Positions 15,889-23,745 of a stretch of DNA of 25,849 nt are shown in pieces; within the stretch, counting starts at the first letter, position 1; every line of letters begins with the position of its first letter. The position numbers were made by a program, and so were the translations under genes. Under the pieces are notes generated by a model. It was not told where the DNA came from and made no database searches. It worked only from the letters and a program-made list of their open reading frames with translations. The stretch is from Candidatus Helarchaeota archaeon (GTDB lineage Archaea; Asgardarchaeota; Lokiarchaeia; Helarchaeales; HEL-GB-A): the NCBI GenBank assembly GCA_013375405.1, contig JABXJU010000037.1, positions 1 to 25,849 of the forward strand, written 5' to 3'.

Positions 15889-16073
15889 GAATATTTTTTT
15901 ACAAATCAACTTGATTTAGTCATAAACTCTTAATTTTTAATTAAGAATGAATGATTAACATGCTGATTATTATTTATTATTTTTTAAGAATTTTATTTGT
16001 TTACTGTTTAATCTTTTTATTCTAAATCATTTTTTTGTGACACGTGATGTAGTTACACATAACTTTTTTGACG

Positions 16074-16101
16074 CCAAATCATATTGGTTTGAAACCAAAT
16101 T
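16074..16101 (+). promoter_or_regulatory. 28-bp CCAAAT/ATTGG operator, copy 2
   Basis: The same element as 15646-15673, with four differences (positions 7, 9, 18 and 20). It is followed by a TATA-like TTAAAATA at about 16100-16107, and the TauE start at 16162 lies about 55 bp further. The shared element predicts that the permease and the AbrB-like gene are co-regulated. The 185 bp between the AbrB stop and this site are AT-rich and hold nothing recognisable. Confidence 0.7.
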
Positions 16102-16161
16102 AAAATACTGATTCTTTTTAGTTTTCTCATTATAATAAAAAAAACTTAGAAGTTACCTTTT

Positions 16162-16923
16162 TTGATAGAAATCATAATATTTATTTTGATAGGATTTGGA
16201 GCTCAAATGGTGGATGGGGCTATTGGAATGGCTTACGGTGTTATCTCGAATAGCTTTTTAATATCATATGGGGTTCCTCCCGTCAATGCGAGTGCTTATT
16301 TGCATGCGTCGGAAATAGTTACTACGGGAGTTTCGGGACTTTCACACTTACGACTAAAGAACGTAGATAAATCCCTCTTACAGAAAATGATCATTCCGGG
16401 AGTTATAGGTGGAGCGTTGGGAGCTTACATATTGACAACGTTAAATAGTGATATATTAAAATTAGCGGTTTCAATATACCTTATTGTTATGGGTAGTTTC
16501 ATCATTTACCGCGCAATTAAGGAAAAAATTAATGATGAAATCAATATGTCCACTATTACACTTGGTCCTCTCTGCGCTGTTGGTGGTTGCTTAGATGCAA
16601 TTGGCGGAGGTGGTTGGGGACCTGTTGTTACGTCCACCATGGTTGCCAAAGGAAATGAGGTAAAAAAGACCATAGGAACGGTTAACTTGACGGAATTCTT
16701 TGTGACATTGTCAGAAACTTTCATGTTTTTGATTCTTTTTGTAAAAGTAGACATCATTTTAGTTTTAAGTATGTTAACAGGTGGTGTTATAGCTGCTCCT
16801 CTGGCTGCTTATACTTGCAAAAAGTTCCCCTTGAAGCCGTTAATGGTATCTGTAGGAGCCTTGGTGATATTTCTTAACGTGAGAAACATATTTCGATTTC
16901 TAGAGGTTCCGTTCTTATTTTGA
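16162..16923 (+). CDS. TauE/SafE-family membrane permease
   Basis: 253 residues with about eight membrane helices. Two repeated halves begin with the family hallmarks: GFGAQMVDGAIGMAYGVISN (about 10-29) and VGGCLDAIGGGGWGPVVTS (about 139-157), matching sulfite exporter TauE/SafE (PF01925). The family moves sulfur-containing or organic anions such as sulfite, sulfoacetate or taurine breakdown products; the substrate cannot be read here. The only suitable start is TTG 16162, without a clear Shine-Dalgarno. The gene stands alone after a 28-bp operator shared with the upstream AbrB-like gene. Confidence 0.9.
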   Translation: MIEIIIFILIGFGAQMVDGAIGMAYGVISNSFLISYGVPPVNASAYLHASEIVTTGVSGLSHLRLKNVDKSLLQKMIIPGVIGGALGAYILTTLNSDILKLAVSIYLIVMGSFIIYRAIKEKINDEINMSTITLGPLCAVGGCLDAIGGGGWGPVVTSTMVAKGNEVKKTIGTVNLTEFFVTLSETFMFLILFVKVDIILVLSMLTGGVIAAPLAAYTCKKFPLKPLMVSVGALVIFLNVRNIFRFLEVPFLF

Positions 16924-17206
16924 AAATACGCTTATCCGGTCAGAATGAAATGAAAAAAAATGTGACCGTAGTATTACAATATTAGTAGGGCACTAAGCGA
17001 AATTTTAAGTTATAATAAATTGCAAGGAAATAGACGTGTTTATACAGTGCATCTTAAGAAATTTAAGACCTCAGAAAATTCACGCATTTAATCTGAATAA
17101 CCTTCAAATTATTTATAAAATACTGGTACTTTTTATAGAAACCCAAAATTTTATACCAATTCTCCATCTACCCGCAGGCGGAAAGATCCCCCCTAAAGTT
17201 ATCAGG

Positions 17207-17542
17207 TTATGCGCCCGTCGCCAAGTTCAGACCATCCAGCACGGTTTCGATTGCTTCTAATAGAGTTCTCTTGAGATTGGTCTTTGGATCTGGAGATCTG
17301 AAGAGAGTTACCCCGCGATACTCAAAGGGATCATAGATTCTTACCCCTTTCACAGGAGGGACTGTTCGGTTTCAAACGGAGCTTTGGAGTATCCCGGACT
17401 TGTGCGAACAACTGCTGAGAAAGGGGGAAATAATATCCTGAAGCCCACGTTCTCTTTGAGTAATATCTACCTCACCAAGAGAAAATGGTGTGGTTAAGTA
17501 AGTAAATGAAATGAAATCCAAAAAGTTATAGAATTTGATCAT
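17207..17542 (-). pseudogene. Broken unrecognised gene with internal TGA
   Basis: One reading frame runs from ATG 17542 to TAA 17207 with a single in-frame TGA at 17372-17374. The first half reads FISFTYLTTPFSLGEVDITQ and on to ERGLQDIISPFL; the second half VKGVRIYDPFEYRGVTLFRS, then DPKTNLKRTLLEAIETVLDG. The protein-like composition, higher GC than the flanks and one frame for about 110 codons support a decayed coding gene rather than chance. The start overlaps antisense to the adjacent AbrB-PhoU fragment, so the real N-terminus is probably lost. I do not recognise the family. 16924-17206 holds nothing else visible. Confidence 0.55.
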
Positions 17543-17841
17543 AAAACTGAAAATGAGGTTCTAAAGAAAATCGATGAGAGATCTATTATTATAAGCTTAA
17601 TAACAATAAGTAGGAATTTAAGGAATATTGCTAATAGTGCAGTTGCAGTGTCACAAGACTTACAGGCAAAGCATCGTCCGAAAATTACCCTTAAAAAAGA
17701 AATAGGTTCAGAAAAATTGGTGGAGCCTATGATCTTATAAAAACGCTGGGAAATGAAAGAGAATATGAAGCTGTTGTTGAAATTATAAAAGATATTGCAG
17801 AAATAAACATATTCTCTCTAGATAAAATAAAAAATAAGTGA
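17510..17841 (+). pseudogene. Frameshifted 3' fragment of an AbrB-PhoU gene
   Basis: From 17510 the frame reads IQKVIEFDHKTENEVLKKID, then IISLITISRNLRNIANSA and VSQDLQAKHRPK. These match residues near the C-terminus of the intact regulator at 20287-21396 (IQKVIDFDLETENEVLNKIS, LRNIANSALAVSQDLQAKHRPK). At about 17727-17729 one base is missing: the frame ends MIL*, while the -1 frame continues YDLIKTLG (intact: LDLIESLG) to a TGA at 17839-17841 with about 28 extra residues. The N-terminal three-quarters are absent. It is not the same copy moved: many codons differ, so the source was a diverged paralogue. Confidence 0.87.
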
Positions 17842-17855
17842 AGTAAAAGTTAATT

Positions 17856-17863
17856 AAAAAAAA
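17856..17863 (-). terminator. Poly-T stop signal after mer
   Basis: On the minus strand TTTTCC is followed by eight T, 20-27 bases after the TAG... region closing the mer gene at 17883. This is a typical archaeal T-run terminator. Confidence 0.4.
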
Positions 17864-17882
17864 GGAAAATTATTTGAATTGA

Positions 17883-19892
17883 CTATGAATAATTCGCTAA
17901 TATTTTTCCTGTTATTAAATTAATGGCCTTTCCCTTTTTAGGTCCTAATGGTGATCCAAATACGAATTGTGTCACTCCAGTTTTTTTCAGATTTTCAATT
18001 TTGTTCATACACTGTTGAGGAGTTCCAGCTATGGCAAATACATCTATAAAAGTATTATCTACTAACTGAAACGCTTTTGCCATATTTCCTCTAGCAAGGA
18101 ATTCCTTCATTTTTGAAGCTTTTTCTACATTAAGATCATGGCGCTCAAGGACATTTGGGGGCGTAGCCGCGACAATAAATGTTACTACTGGAATAGTAGC
18201 CTTTATTGCAGAATCAGTATCATCGCTTATCGAAAAGCAGGTATAAGCCGCTACGTCGATGTTATTAATTGGTCTATTACTTTTCTTAACACCCTCCAAA
18301 ATCATTTTTCTAGCGATTTCAAAATCTAACTCATGAGATGCGTTTATTAACACTCCATCACCGATTTCTCCGGCTAGCTTTAGCATTTTTGGACCTTGTG
18401 CTCCAATATATATCGGTATATTTCTATTTGGTCTAAAACTTAACCTTGCATTTTCTATTTTAACATATTTTCCAGTATAATTTACAGTATCCTCAGTCCA
18501 TAGTAATCTAATAGCTTCAACAGCTTCAGAAACTGTAGTTAAAGCTCCTCCAGTTTCTATATTTAAAGCAGAAAGCGTTGATTTGTCTCCAGCTCCTATG
18601 CCCAATATCATTCTATTATCAGATAATGTATCCAAAGAAGCAATTGAAGAGGCTGTAGACGCCAGATGTCGAACATAAGGGTTAGTTACTCCAACGCCCA
18701 ATTGAGCTGTGCTCGTAGCTTTAGCAATTAGAGTTAAAGATACATATGGATCCATGTTGGTGTAATGATCCGTAATCCATATATTATCAATTCCTCCAAT
18801 TTCAAATTTTCTACTATATTCAACTAATTTATCCAGTCCAGTCGCTGGTACTAACTCAACTCCAAATTTAAATGATTTATTTTTTCTCCCAGCAATAGCT
18901 GAAACCCGTTGCAATTTGTCATCTTCTAAAACTCTAATGGCTACTTGTACAGCATTAAAAAGTCTGGCAGGATTATAATGACCTTTGATTAATTGGAAAA
19001 TATCTGTTTTTTCTCTCGGAGCAAGATTTAGGTTTTTTAGTTCATCCTTTGATAGAATTGATAATATGTCTTCTACGAAATCCTCTTGAATTGTAGAACT
19101 AAAAGTTTTTATTCGGTTTAAAAGTTCCTCACGATTAATATCCGCTTTAAGGGGTTTAGGTGGTGAAATTTTAGTTTTATCTTTTAAAAATGTGGTAGAT
19201 AACTGCTTTATTTTATTAGGATCTGTTTTATTGACTAAATATAGTACTTTGGAAAGAATATTTTTATTATAATGCCCCTTTACAAATTGAAACATTGCGC
19301 TTTTCTCTTGCTGGCTCATATCCACGTTCTTCTCAACTATTAGATCAATTAGTTCATCTCTTAAATCTTCTTTGTCGTTTCCTGACAGGTAAGAAAATTC
19401 TTCTATTAATTTCTCATCAATCATTTTATTCGCTCTCTTTTTTTCTATATATTTTTTAATTAAGTTTAGAGTAGCTTTTTTATCAACTCTTAAACCAACT
19501 CTAATTGTATTTCGAATATTGTATCTTGTATAGTGTCCTTTAGTGAATTGGAAAACTGAATATCGCTCTTTATTACCAATTTCTACTTTTTTTTCACTAA
19601 TTATTGCCAATAGTTCCTCTGTAAACTCTTCCTTTTCCTCTTTATCTAAATCAATTATTGTATCTAATTTATCTTCTATATTAAGAAGGAAATCTAGATT
19701 AGAAAAAGGGATAAGAATTAGCTTATTGTCAGTTGTTAATTGGACTAGAAACCTTCGATCTTCCTTAAGACTTAATCCGTTTTTTTCTAATTCATTAATT
19801 TCATTTATTCCAAAATAAAGTGCTATACCTCTTTTAGGTCCTTTGTCGTGACTGGTTACTATTAATGGTTCCAATTCACTAATTTCACACAT
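17883..19892 (-). CDS. mer: Mer with novel N-terminal modules
   Basis: 669 residues; Mer alone is about 320-330. Residues from about 340 are a full F420-dependent 5,10-methylene-H4MPT reductase: FKFGVELVPA, IWITDHYTNMDPYVSL, VTNPYVRH, GIGAGDKSTL, YIGAQGPKMLKLAGEIGDGV and TQFVFGSPLGPKKGKA are family hallmarks. The first ~335 residues are extra. Residues about 7-67 form a module (PLIVTSHDKGPKRGIALYFG...) shared with the 290-aa protein at 21536. Three repeats follow, each acidic-helical and ending FQ[FL]xKGHY, with KGHY at 118-121, 205-208 and 303-306. These may be protein- or cofactor-binding domains; I know no family for them. A TATA box at 19948-19961 and a doubled GTGAAA (19932, 19941) precede the gene. 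Reductase activity is likely; the role of the extension is unknown. Confidence 0.92.
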   Translation of the reverse strand: MCEISELEPLIVTSHDKGPKRGIALYFGINEINELEKNGLSLKEDRRFLVQLTTDNKLILIPFSNLDFLLNIEDKLDTIIDLDKEEKEEFTEELLAIISEKKVEIGNKERYSVFQFTKGHYTRYNIRNTIRVGLRVDKKATLNLIKKYIEKKRANKMIDEKLIEEFSYLSGNDKEDLRDELIDLIVEKNVDMSQQEKSAMFQFVKGHYNKNILSKVLYLVNKTDPNKIKQLSTTFLKDKTKISPPKPLKADINREELLNRIKTFSSTIQEDFVEDILSILSKDELKNLNLAPREKTDIFQLIKGHYNPARLFNAVQVAIRVLEDDKLQRVSAIAGRKNKSFKFGVELVPATGLDKLVEYSRKFEIGGIDNIWITDHYTNMDPYVSLTLIAKATSTAQLGVGVTNPYVRHLASTASSIASLDTLSDNRMILGIGAGDKSTLSALNIETGGALTTVSEAVEAIRLLWTEDTVNYTGKYVKIENARLSFRPNRNIPIYIGAQGPKMLKLAGEIGDGVLINASHELDFEIARKMILEGVKKSNRPINNIDVAAYTCFSISDDTDSAIKATIPVVTFIVAATPPNVLERHDLNVEKASKMKEFLARGNMAKAFQLVDNTFIDVFAIAGTPQQCMNKIENLKKTGVTQFVFGSPLGPKKGKAINLITGKILANYS

Positions 19893-20286
19893 GGGAGTAC
19901 TACCATAATCTTTATTAATTATGTGTTACAAGTGAAATAGGTGAAACCATATATATATACATTTTGGTCGTCCACATACAAATAAATATATTCATAAAAA
20001 TAGTAAATTTCTATAAAAATAAAAAATTTATAAAATTTATTGAATTTGATAAAAATTATAAAATAAATTCTTGTGCTCTTGTAATAGGAGGGAGTTTTTT
20101 TTAATATACTAGAAGAATTTACAAATATCTCAAGCTTTCTTTTACTTTTAACGATATAATTATTGAAAAAAAATATGCTAAGCTTTTCTAAATTTATAGA
20201 TTTAAATTAGGCATGAATTTAAAAATTTCTAATAATTAAAAAATCTCTGATTATAAAAAATATAATTTAGAAAAAATAATGATTCA
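19893..20286. other. AT-rich intergenic region upstream of mer
   Basis: 394 bp between the start of mer and the end of the AbrB-PhoU gene, both on the minus strand. Near mer are the TATA-like stretch ATATATATATAC (about 19949-19960) and, just downstream of it, two GTGAAA words nine bases apart that could be a regulator site. The remaining ~300 bp are extremely AT-rich with short A- and T-runs; no gene, hairpin or RNA is evident. Confidence 0.5.
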
Positions 20287-21396
20287 CTATTTTTCCTCTT
20301 TTTCGTAGCCAAGTGATTCTATAAGATCTAATGGTTCGAAAAATTTTTCTGAACCCAATTCTTTTTTATAAGTAGCTTTAGGACGATGTTTTGCTTGTAA
20401 ATCTTGTGAAACTGCTAACGCACTATTAGCTATATTCCTTAAATTACTACTAATAGTTATTAAACTTATTATTGTACTTGTATCACTAATTTTATTCAAA
20501 ACTTCATTTTCGGTTTCAAGATCAAAATCTATGACTTTTTGAATATGATTAAGCACTTCATTTGCCCGCATAAAATCATTCTTAAAAAAAGATAAAATAG
20601 CATTTTGTTGCATTTTTATAACGAAACGGGACATTTTGCTTATATGCTCTTTTAATTCCGGATTTATTTCTTTTTCTACAAGCTTTAAGGATTGTTTAGC
20701 TATTTCTACTGCATAGTGAGACATTTTACTTAAATCTCTAGCTAATACAATTCCTAAAACACAATCTATTTTCATCTCACTGTCACAAATATCTGATAAA
20801 TTCAATCTATTACTTAATGACAAATTCAATTGTCTTAACATAAGGAAAAATAATTTATCTACTTCTATTTCTCGATTTATAACATCCTGTGCAAGGGCCT
20901 CATCATTTTCCCTAAAAGATTTTAAGGCATCCACATGCATTGACGAAACCAAAGTATAAATTCTCTTGATTAAACTATGTAAAGGGAATTTTAACGGATC
21001 CACTAATATTCTAATAATTATTTTATTTGAAAATTCCTCAGATATTTCGGCGCCGATTAAATAAAATGTACTCTCTTTAATTACCTGTTTTTTTTCTATG
21101 GAAATTGTCTTTTGAGATGAAATTATAATTACATCGGATCCTTGAATATAAGAACTATTTATACATCTTTCTAATGAACTATCTTCAGGATAATCTTCTA
21201 TTGCTATAATGAATTCATTATAAAAATTTTCTCGATTTTTTAATTGCGATAATTTTAAAGTTCCCTCTTCATCACGTGATATTACTAATTTTTCGCCCTT
21301 TTTAATATTTAGGTCAGTAATCCACTCTTTAGGTAATGTTATAAAAAAACTTCCGCTCGCTGTGTTTTGGAGTTTTCTTATTTCCATTTTTATCAC
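20287..21396 (-). CDS. AbrB-PhoU transcriptional regulator
   Basis: About 366-369 residues. The N-terminus EIRKLQNTASGSFFITLPKE WITDLNIKKGEKLVI is an AbrB/SpoVT DNA-binding fold. After a linker, residues about 135-235 and 240-335 are two PhoU-like helical repeats (EVDKLFFLMLRQL and DLETENEVLNKI regions). This AbrB-PhoU form is common in archaea, and many members are annotated as phosphate-uptake regulators, but no phosphate genes occur here. The longest frame begins at GTG 21396; ATG 21387 is equally possible. It lies between mer and the metVF operon, divergent from the latter across 139 bp, so control of the one-carbon genes is a fair inference. A C-terminal fragment of a paralogue is at 17510. 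Confidence 0.85.
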   Translation of the reverse strand: MIKMEIRKLQNTASGSFFITLPKEWITDLNIKKGEKLVISRDEEGTLKLSQLKNRENFYNEFIIAIEDYPEDSSLERCINSSYIQGSDVIIISSQKTISIEKKQVIKESTFYLIGAEISEEFSNKIIIRILVDPLKFPLHSLIKRIYTLVSSMHVDALKSFRENDEALAQDVINREIEVDKLFFLMLRQLNLSLSNRLNLSDICDSEMKIDCVLGIVLARDLSKMSHYAVEIAKQSLKLVEKEINPELKEHISKMSRFVIKMQQNAILSFFKNDFMRANEVLNHIQKVIDFDLETENEVLNKISDTSTIISLITISSNLRNIANSALAVSQDLQAKHRPKATYKKELGSEKFFEPLDLIESLGYEKEEK

Positions 21397-21503
21397 TATC
21401 CATACAAATCATAAATTATCTATTATCATATGTGTATTCATCCATTATATATATAAATGATCCTGATATATAACTTTCTTTCTCGTTTATAAACTTTTTA
21501 CGA

Positions 21504-21535
21504 AATTTATATAATAATATGAACCTAATTAATTA
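21504..21535 (+). promoter_or_regulatory. TATA promoter of the metVF operon
   Basis: AAATTTATATAATAATATG at about 21504-21522 is a good BRE/TATA element. The first codons (TTG 21536, GTG 21539) lie about 25-30 bases downstream, so the transcript is probably leaderless, in line with the missing Shine-Dalgarno. The 139-bp divergent region also has a TATATATATA-type box near 21444-21453 that could serve the minus-strand AbrB-PhoU gene. Confidence 0.55.
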
Positions 21536-22408
21536 TTGGTGAAAAGTGTGCAACCAATCATCATTTCGGTGCAAGATGCAGGAAAGGAAAGAGGTACTAG
21601 AATTTACTTTAGTTATAAAGACCTTAAGAAATTAAAGGAAAATCTTGGCGAAAATTTTTTTCTTTTCAAGAATAAAAAGCTATTGGCAACTATAGACCCA
21701 ATAAATGAAACAATTATAATTTCATCTTTCGGAAAATTGGTTACTTCACATAGTAAGATTACATTAAGGAATGAATTGGATTCTATAATGAAGTTAAACG
21801 ATAATATGGGATCTAATTTGGACAATCATGAAGACTTTAAAAAAAAAAGATTGGATTTCTATATTCCAATTAAAGGAACCGGTGATAATTACTGGATCGC
21901 AGAAATCTGCATAAAAGAGAATTTATGTTATTATTGTGTCGCTACTTCTCAAACTGAATTAAGAAAAAATGTCCAAGAGATAAGTGATAAACATTTCCCG
22001 GGCTTACTGGAGTTAGAGAACACTCAAATCAATTATTTCACTAGCAATTTAGTTTATTCCCCTGTGCCCGGATATGTCGCTGAAAATGCCTTTAAAAAAA
22101 TAACAAAAAAGAAAATAAAAGATATAGAAATCTTACCGAGTATTTCCATTCCCAATGATGCAGAATTAACCCCTATCATTGATATGGATATGGGAAAGAT
22201 AAATGGCTTATCACTTAAGAAGAGAAATCTGCTGGCAAAATATGAAATTATAGCTATAGCTACAAAAGCAAGTTCTGTTAAAAATGCAATGATTAAAGAA
22301 ATAGATGATAAAATATTGTGGTATATATCAACAATGGAGGAAGATATTTTCTTCGATGCAATAACAGGGGAAGAAATAAATGAAATTAAATTATTGGAGA
22401 TTGATTAA
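21536..22408 (+). CDS. Unrecognised 290-aa protein linked to metVF
   Basis: 290 residues, soluble. Residues about 5-70 (QPIIISVQDAGKERGTRIYF...NETIIISSFGKL) are alignable with the first module of the Mer fusion protein (EPLIVTSHDKGPKRGIALYF...NKLILIPFSNLD). Residues about 100-285 are a second domain nearly repeated in the next gene: FYIPIKGTGDNYWIAEICIK, ENLCYYCVATSQTEL, ISDKHFPGLLEL, YSPVPGYVAENAF and ELTPIIDMDMG. It is followed after 2 nt by its paralogue and then directly by metV and metF, so it is the first gene of that operon. I recognise no family; cofactor binding, scaffolding or regulation of the reductases are all possible. Start TTG 21536 or GTG 21539. Confidence 0.85.
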   Translation: MVKSVQPIIISVQDAGKERGTRIYFSYKDLKKLKENLGENFFLFKNKKLLATIDPINETIIISSFGKLVTSHSKITLRNELDSIMKLNDNMGSNLDNHEDFKKKRLDFYIPIKGTGDNYWIAEICIKENLCYYCVATSQTELRKNVQEISDKHFPGLLELENTQINYFTSNLVYSPVPGYVAENAFKKITKKKIKDIEILPSISIPNDAELTPIIDMDMGKINGLSLKKRNLLAKYEIIAIATKASSVKNAMIKEIDDKILWYISTMEEDIFFDAITGEEINEIKLLEID

Positions 22409-22410
22409 AA

Positions 22411-23076
22411 ATGAATAACTCATATAATATGACCTTTTTAAATGATGAATTGTATTTTTTTGAACCTATAGATGAGAATTTATTTTTTGATCAGGATAGT
22501 CACGGCGATTTTGATCAAAAGCCATTAAAATTTTACATTTGTATTGACGGCACTGGAGAGAAGTACTGGATAGCAGAGGTTAGCATAAAAGAGAATTTAT
22601 GTTATTACTGTGTCGCTACTTCTCAGACTGAATTAGAAAAAAGCGTTAGAGAGATAAGTGATAAACATTTTCCTGGTCTATTGGAGTTAAAAAATACTCA
22701 AATCAAATATTTTACTAATAATTTAGTTTATTCCCCGGTACCTGGATTCATTGCAGAAAATGCTTTTAAAAATTTAACTAATAAAAAAATAAAAGATGTA
22801 GAAATCCCGCCGAGCATTTCCATTCCCTATGATGTAGAATTAACGCCTATCATTGATATGGAAAAAGGCTACATAAGAGGATTGCAAATTAAAAAAAGGA
22901 ATCTCTTAGCACATTATGAAATCACAGCGATTGCTTCAAAAACAAGTTCCGTTAAAAATGCCAGGCTTGAAGAAATCGATGATAAAATAATTTGGCATGT
23001 ACTAACAAATGATGGAGAAATTTTCATAAATGCAAATATAGGGGAAAAAAGAAAAAAATTAAATTATTGGAGTTAA
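22411..23076 (+). CDS. Unrecognised 221-aa paralogue linked to metVF
   Basis: 221 residues, roughly 65-70% identical by eye to residues 100-285 of the previous protein (FYICIDGTGEKYWIAEVSIK, ENLCYYCVATSQTEL, ISDKHFPGLLEL, YSPVPGFIAENAF, ELTPIIDMEKG), but lacking the N-terminal module shared with Mer. Its first ~35 residues, acidic and aromatic, are unique. The ATG lies two bases after the previous stop, and its own stop is followed at once by the ATG of metV, so all four genes must be cotranscribed. The pair could form a hetero-oligomer in which only one subunit carries the module shared with Mer. Function unknown. Confidence 0.85.
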   Translation: MNNSYNMTFLNDELYFFEPIDENLFFDQDSHGDFDQKPLKFYICIDGTGEKYWIAEVSIKENLCYYCVATSQTELEKSVREISDKHFPGLLELKNTQIKYFTNNLVYSPVPGFIAENAFKNLTNKKIKDVEIPPSISIPYDVELTPIIDMEKGYIRGLQIKKRNLLAHYEITAIASKTSSVKNARLEEIDDKIIWHVLTNDGEIFINANIGEKRKKLNYWS

Positions 23077-23745
23077 ATGAAAATGATTATAACAGAACAA
23101 AAAAATATTGAAGAAATTATGGATAATTTGGAAAAGTATAAAAGAATAATTGTAGTTGGTTGTGACCTTTGTGCCACCGCTTGCCAAACTGGCGGCGAAG
23201 AACAAGTAAAACAAATGATTGAACATCTGAAAGAGAATTGGGATGGCCAAGTGCTTAATTCTTTGACTATTGAGTCTACATGCGATGTACGATTGACAAA
23301 ACGCGATTTAAAGAAAATTCAAGAAGATGTTGAAAATGCAGATGCATTTTTAGTGATGTCTTGTGGAATTGGCTGCCAAACTGTAGCGGAAATTACTACA
23401 AAACCAATTATTCCAACTAATAACACGATGTTCATCGGTCAAACTGAGCGGATTGGTAAATACCACGAATTTTGTAAGGCATGTGGAGACTGTTTACTTG
23501 CTGAGACAGGAGGAATTTGTCCAATAACTCGCTGTGCTAAAAGCTTATTAAATGGGCCCTGTGGGGGTGTAGTTGATGGAAAATGTGAAGTTGGCAATTA
23601 TGTCAATGATTGTGCATGGAATTTAATATATAATCGGTTAAAAGAATTAGATCAATTAGCAGTATTTGAAATCCTTAGATTTCCAAAAAATTATGTAATA
23701 TCAAATAACCCACGAAATATTGATAAAACTAGGAGGCCAGCATAA
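23077..23745 (+). CDS. metV: MetV, MTHFR C-terminal Fe-S protein
   Basis: 222 residues matching the methylene-tetrahydrofolate reductase C-terminal family (PF12225 type), the Fe-S partner of MetF in acetogens. Seen are VGCDLCATACQTGGEEQV (about 27-44), SCGIGCQTVAEI, and the Cys-rich end CKACGDCLLAETGGICPITRC followed by NGPCGGVVDGKCEV and DCAW. About a dozen cysteines fit iron-sulfur and zinc sites. The start ATG follows the previous stop without a gap, and the stop is directly followed by metF, as in bacterial metVF pairs. This folate-type reductase partner in an archaeon, beside mer, is notable. Confidence 0.93.
   Translation: MKMIITEQKNIEEIMDNLEKYKRIIVVGCDLCATACQTGGEEQVKQMIEHLKENWDGQVLNSLTIESTCDVRLTKRDLKKIQEDVENADAFLVMSCGIGCQTVAEITTKPIIPTNNTMFIGQTERIGKYHEFCKACGDCLLAETGGICPITRCAKSLLNGPCGGVVDGKCEVGNYVNDCAWNLIYNRLKELDQLAVFEILRFPKNYVISNNPRNIDKTRRPA

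Noticed and set aside
17036..17260. 74-codon plus-strand open frame
   Set aside because: No start signal, and its second half is antisense to the better-supported broken gene at 17207-17542.
20287..21396. Phosphate-specific role for the AbrB-PhoU protein
   Set aside because: No phosphate transport or sensing gene lies nearby; the neighbours are one-carbon genes, so the usual PhoU naming is not supported by context.
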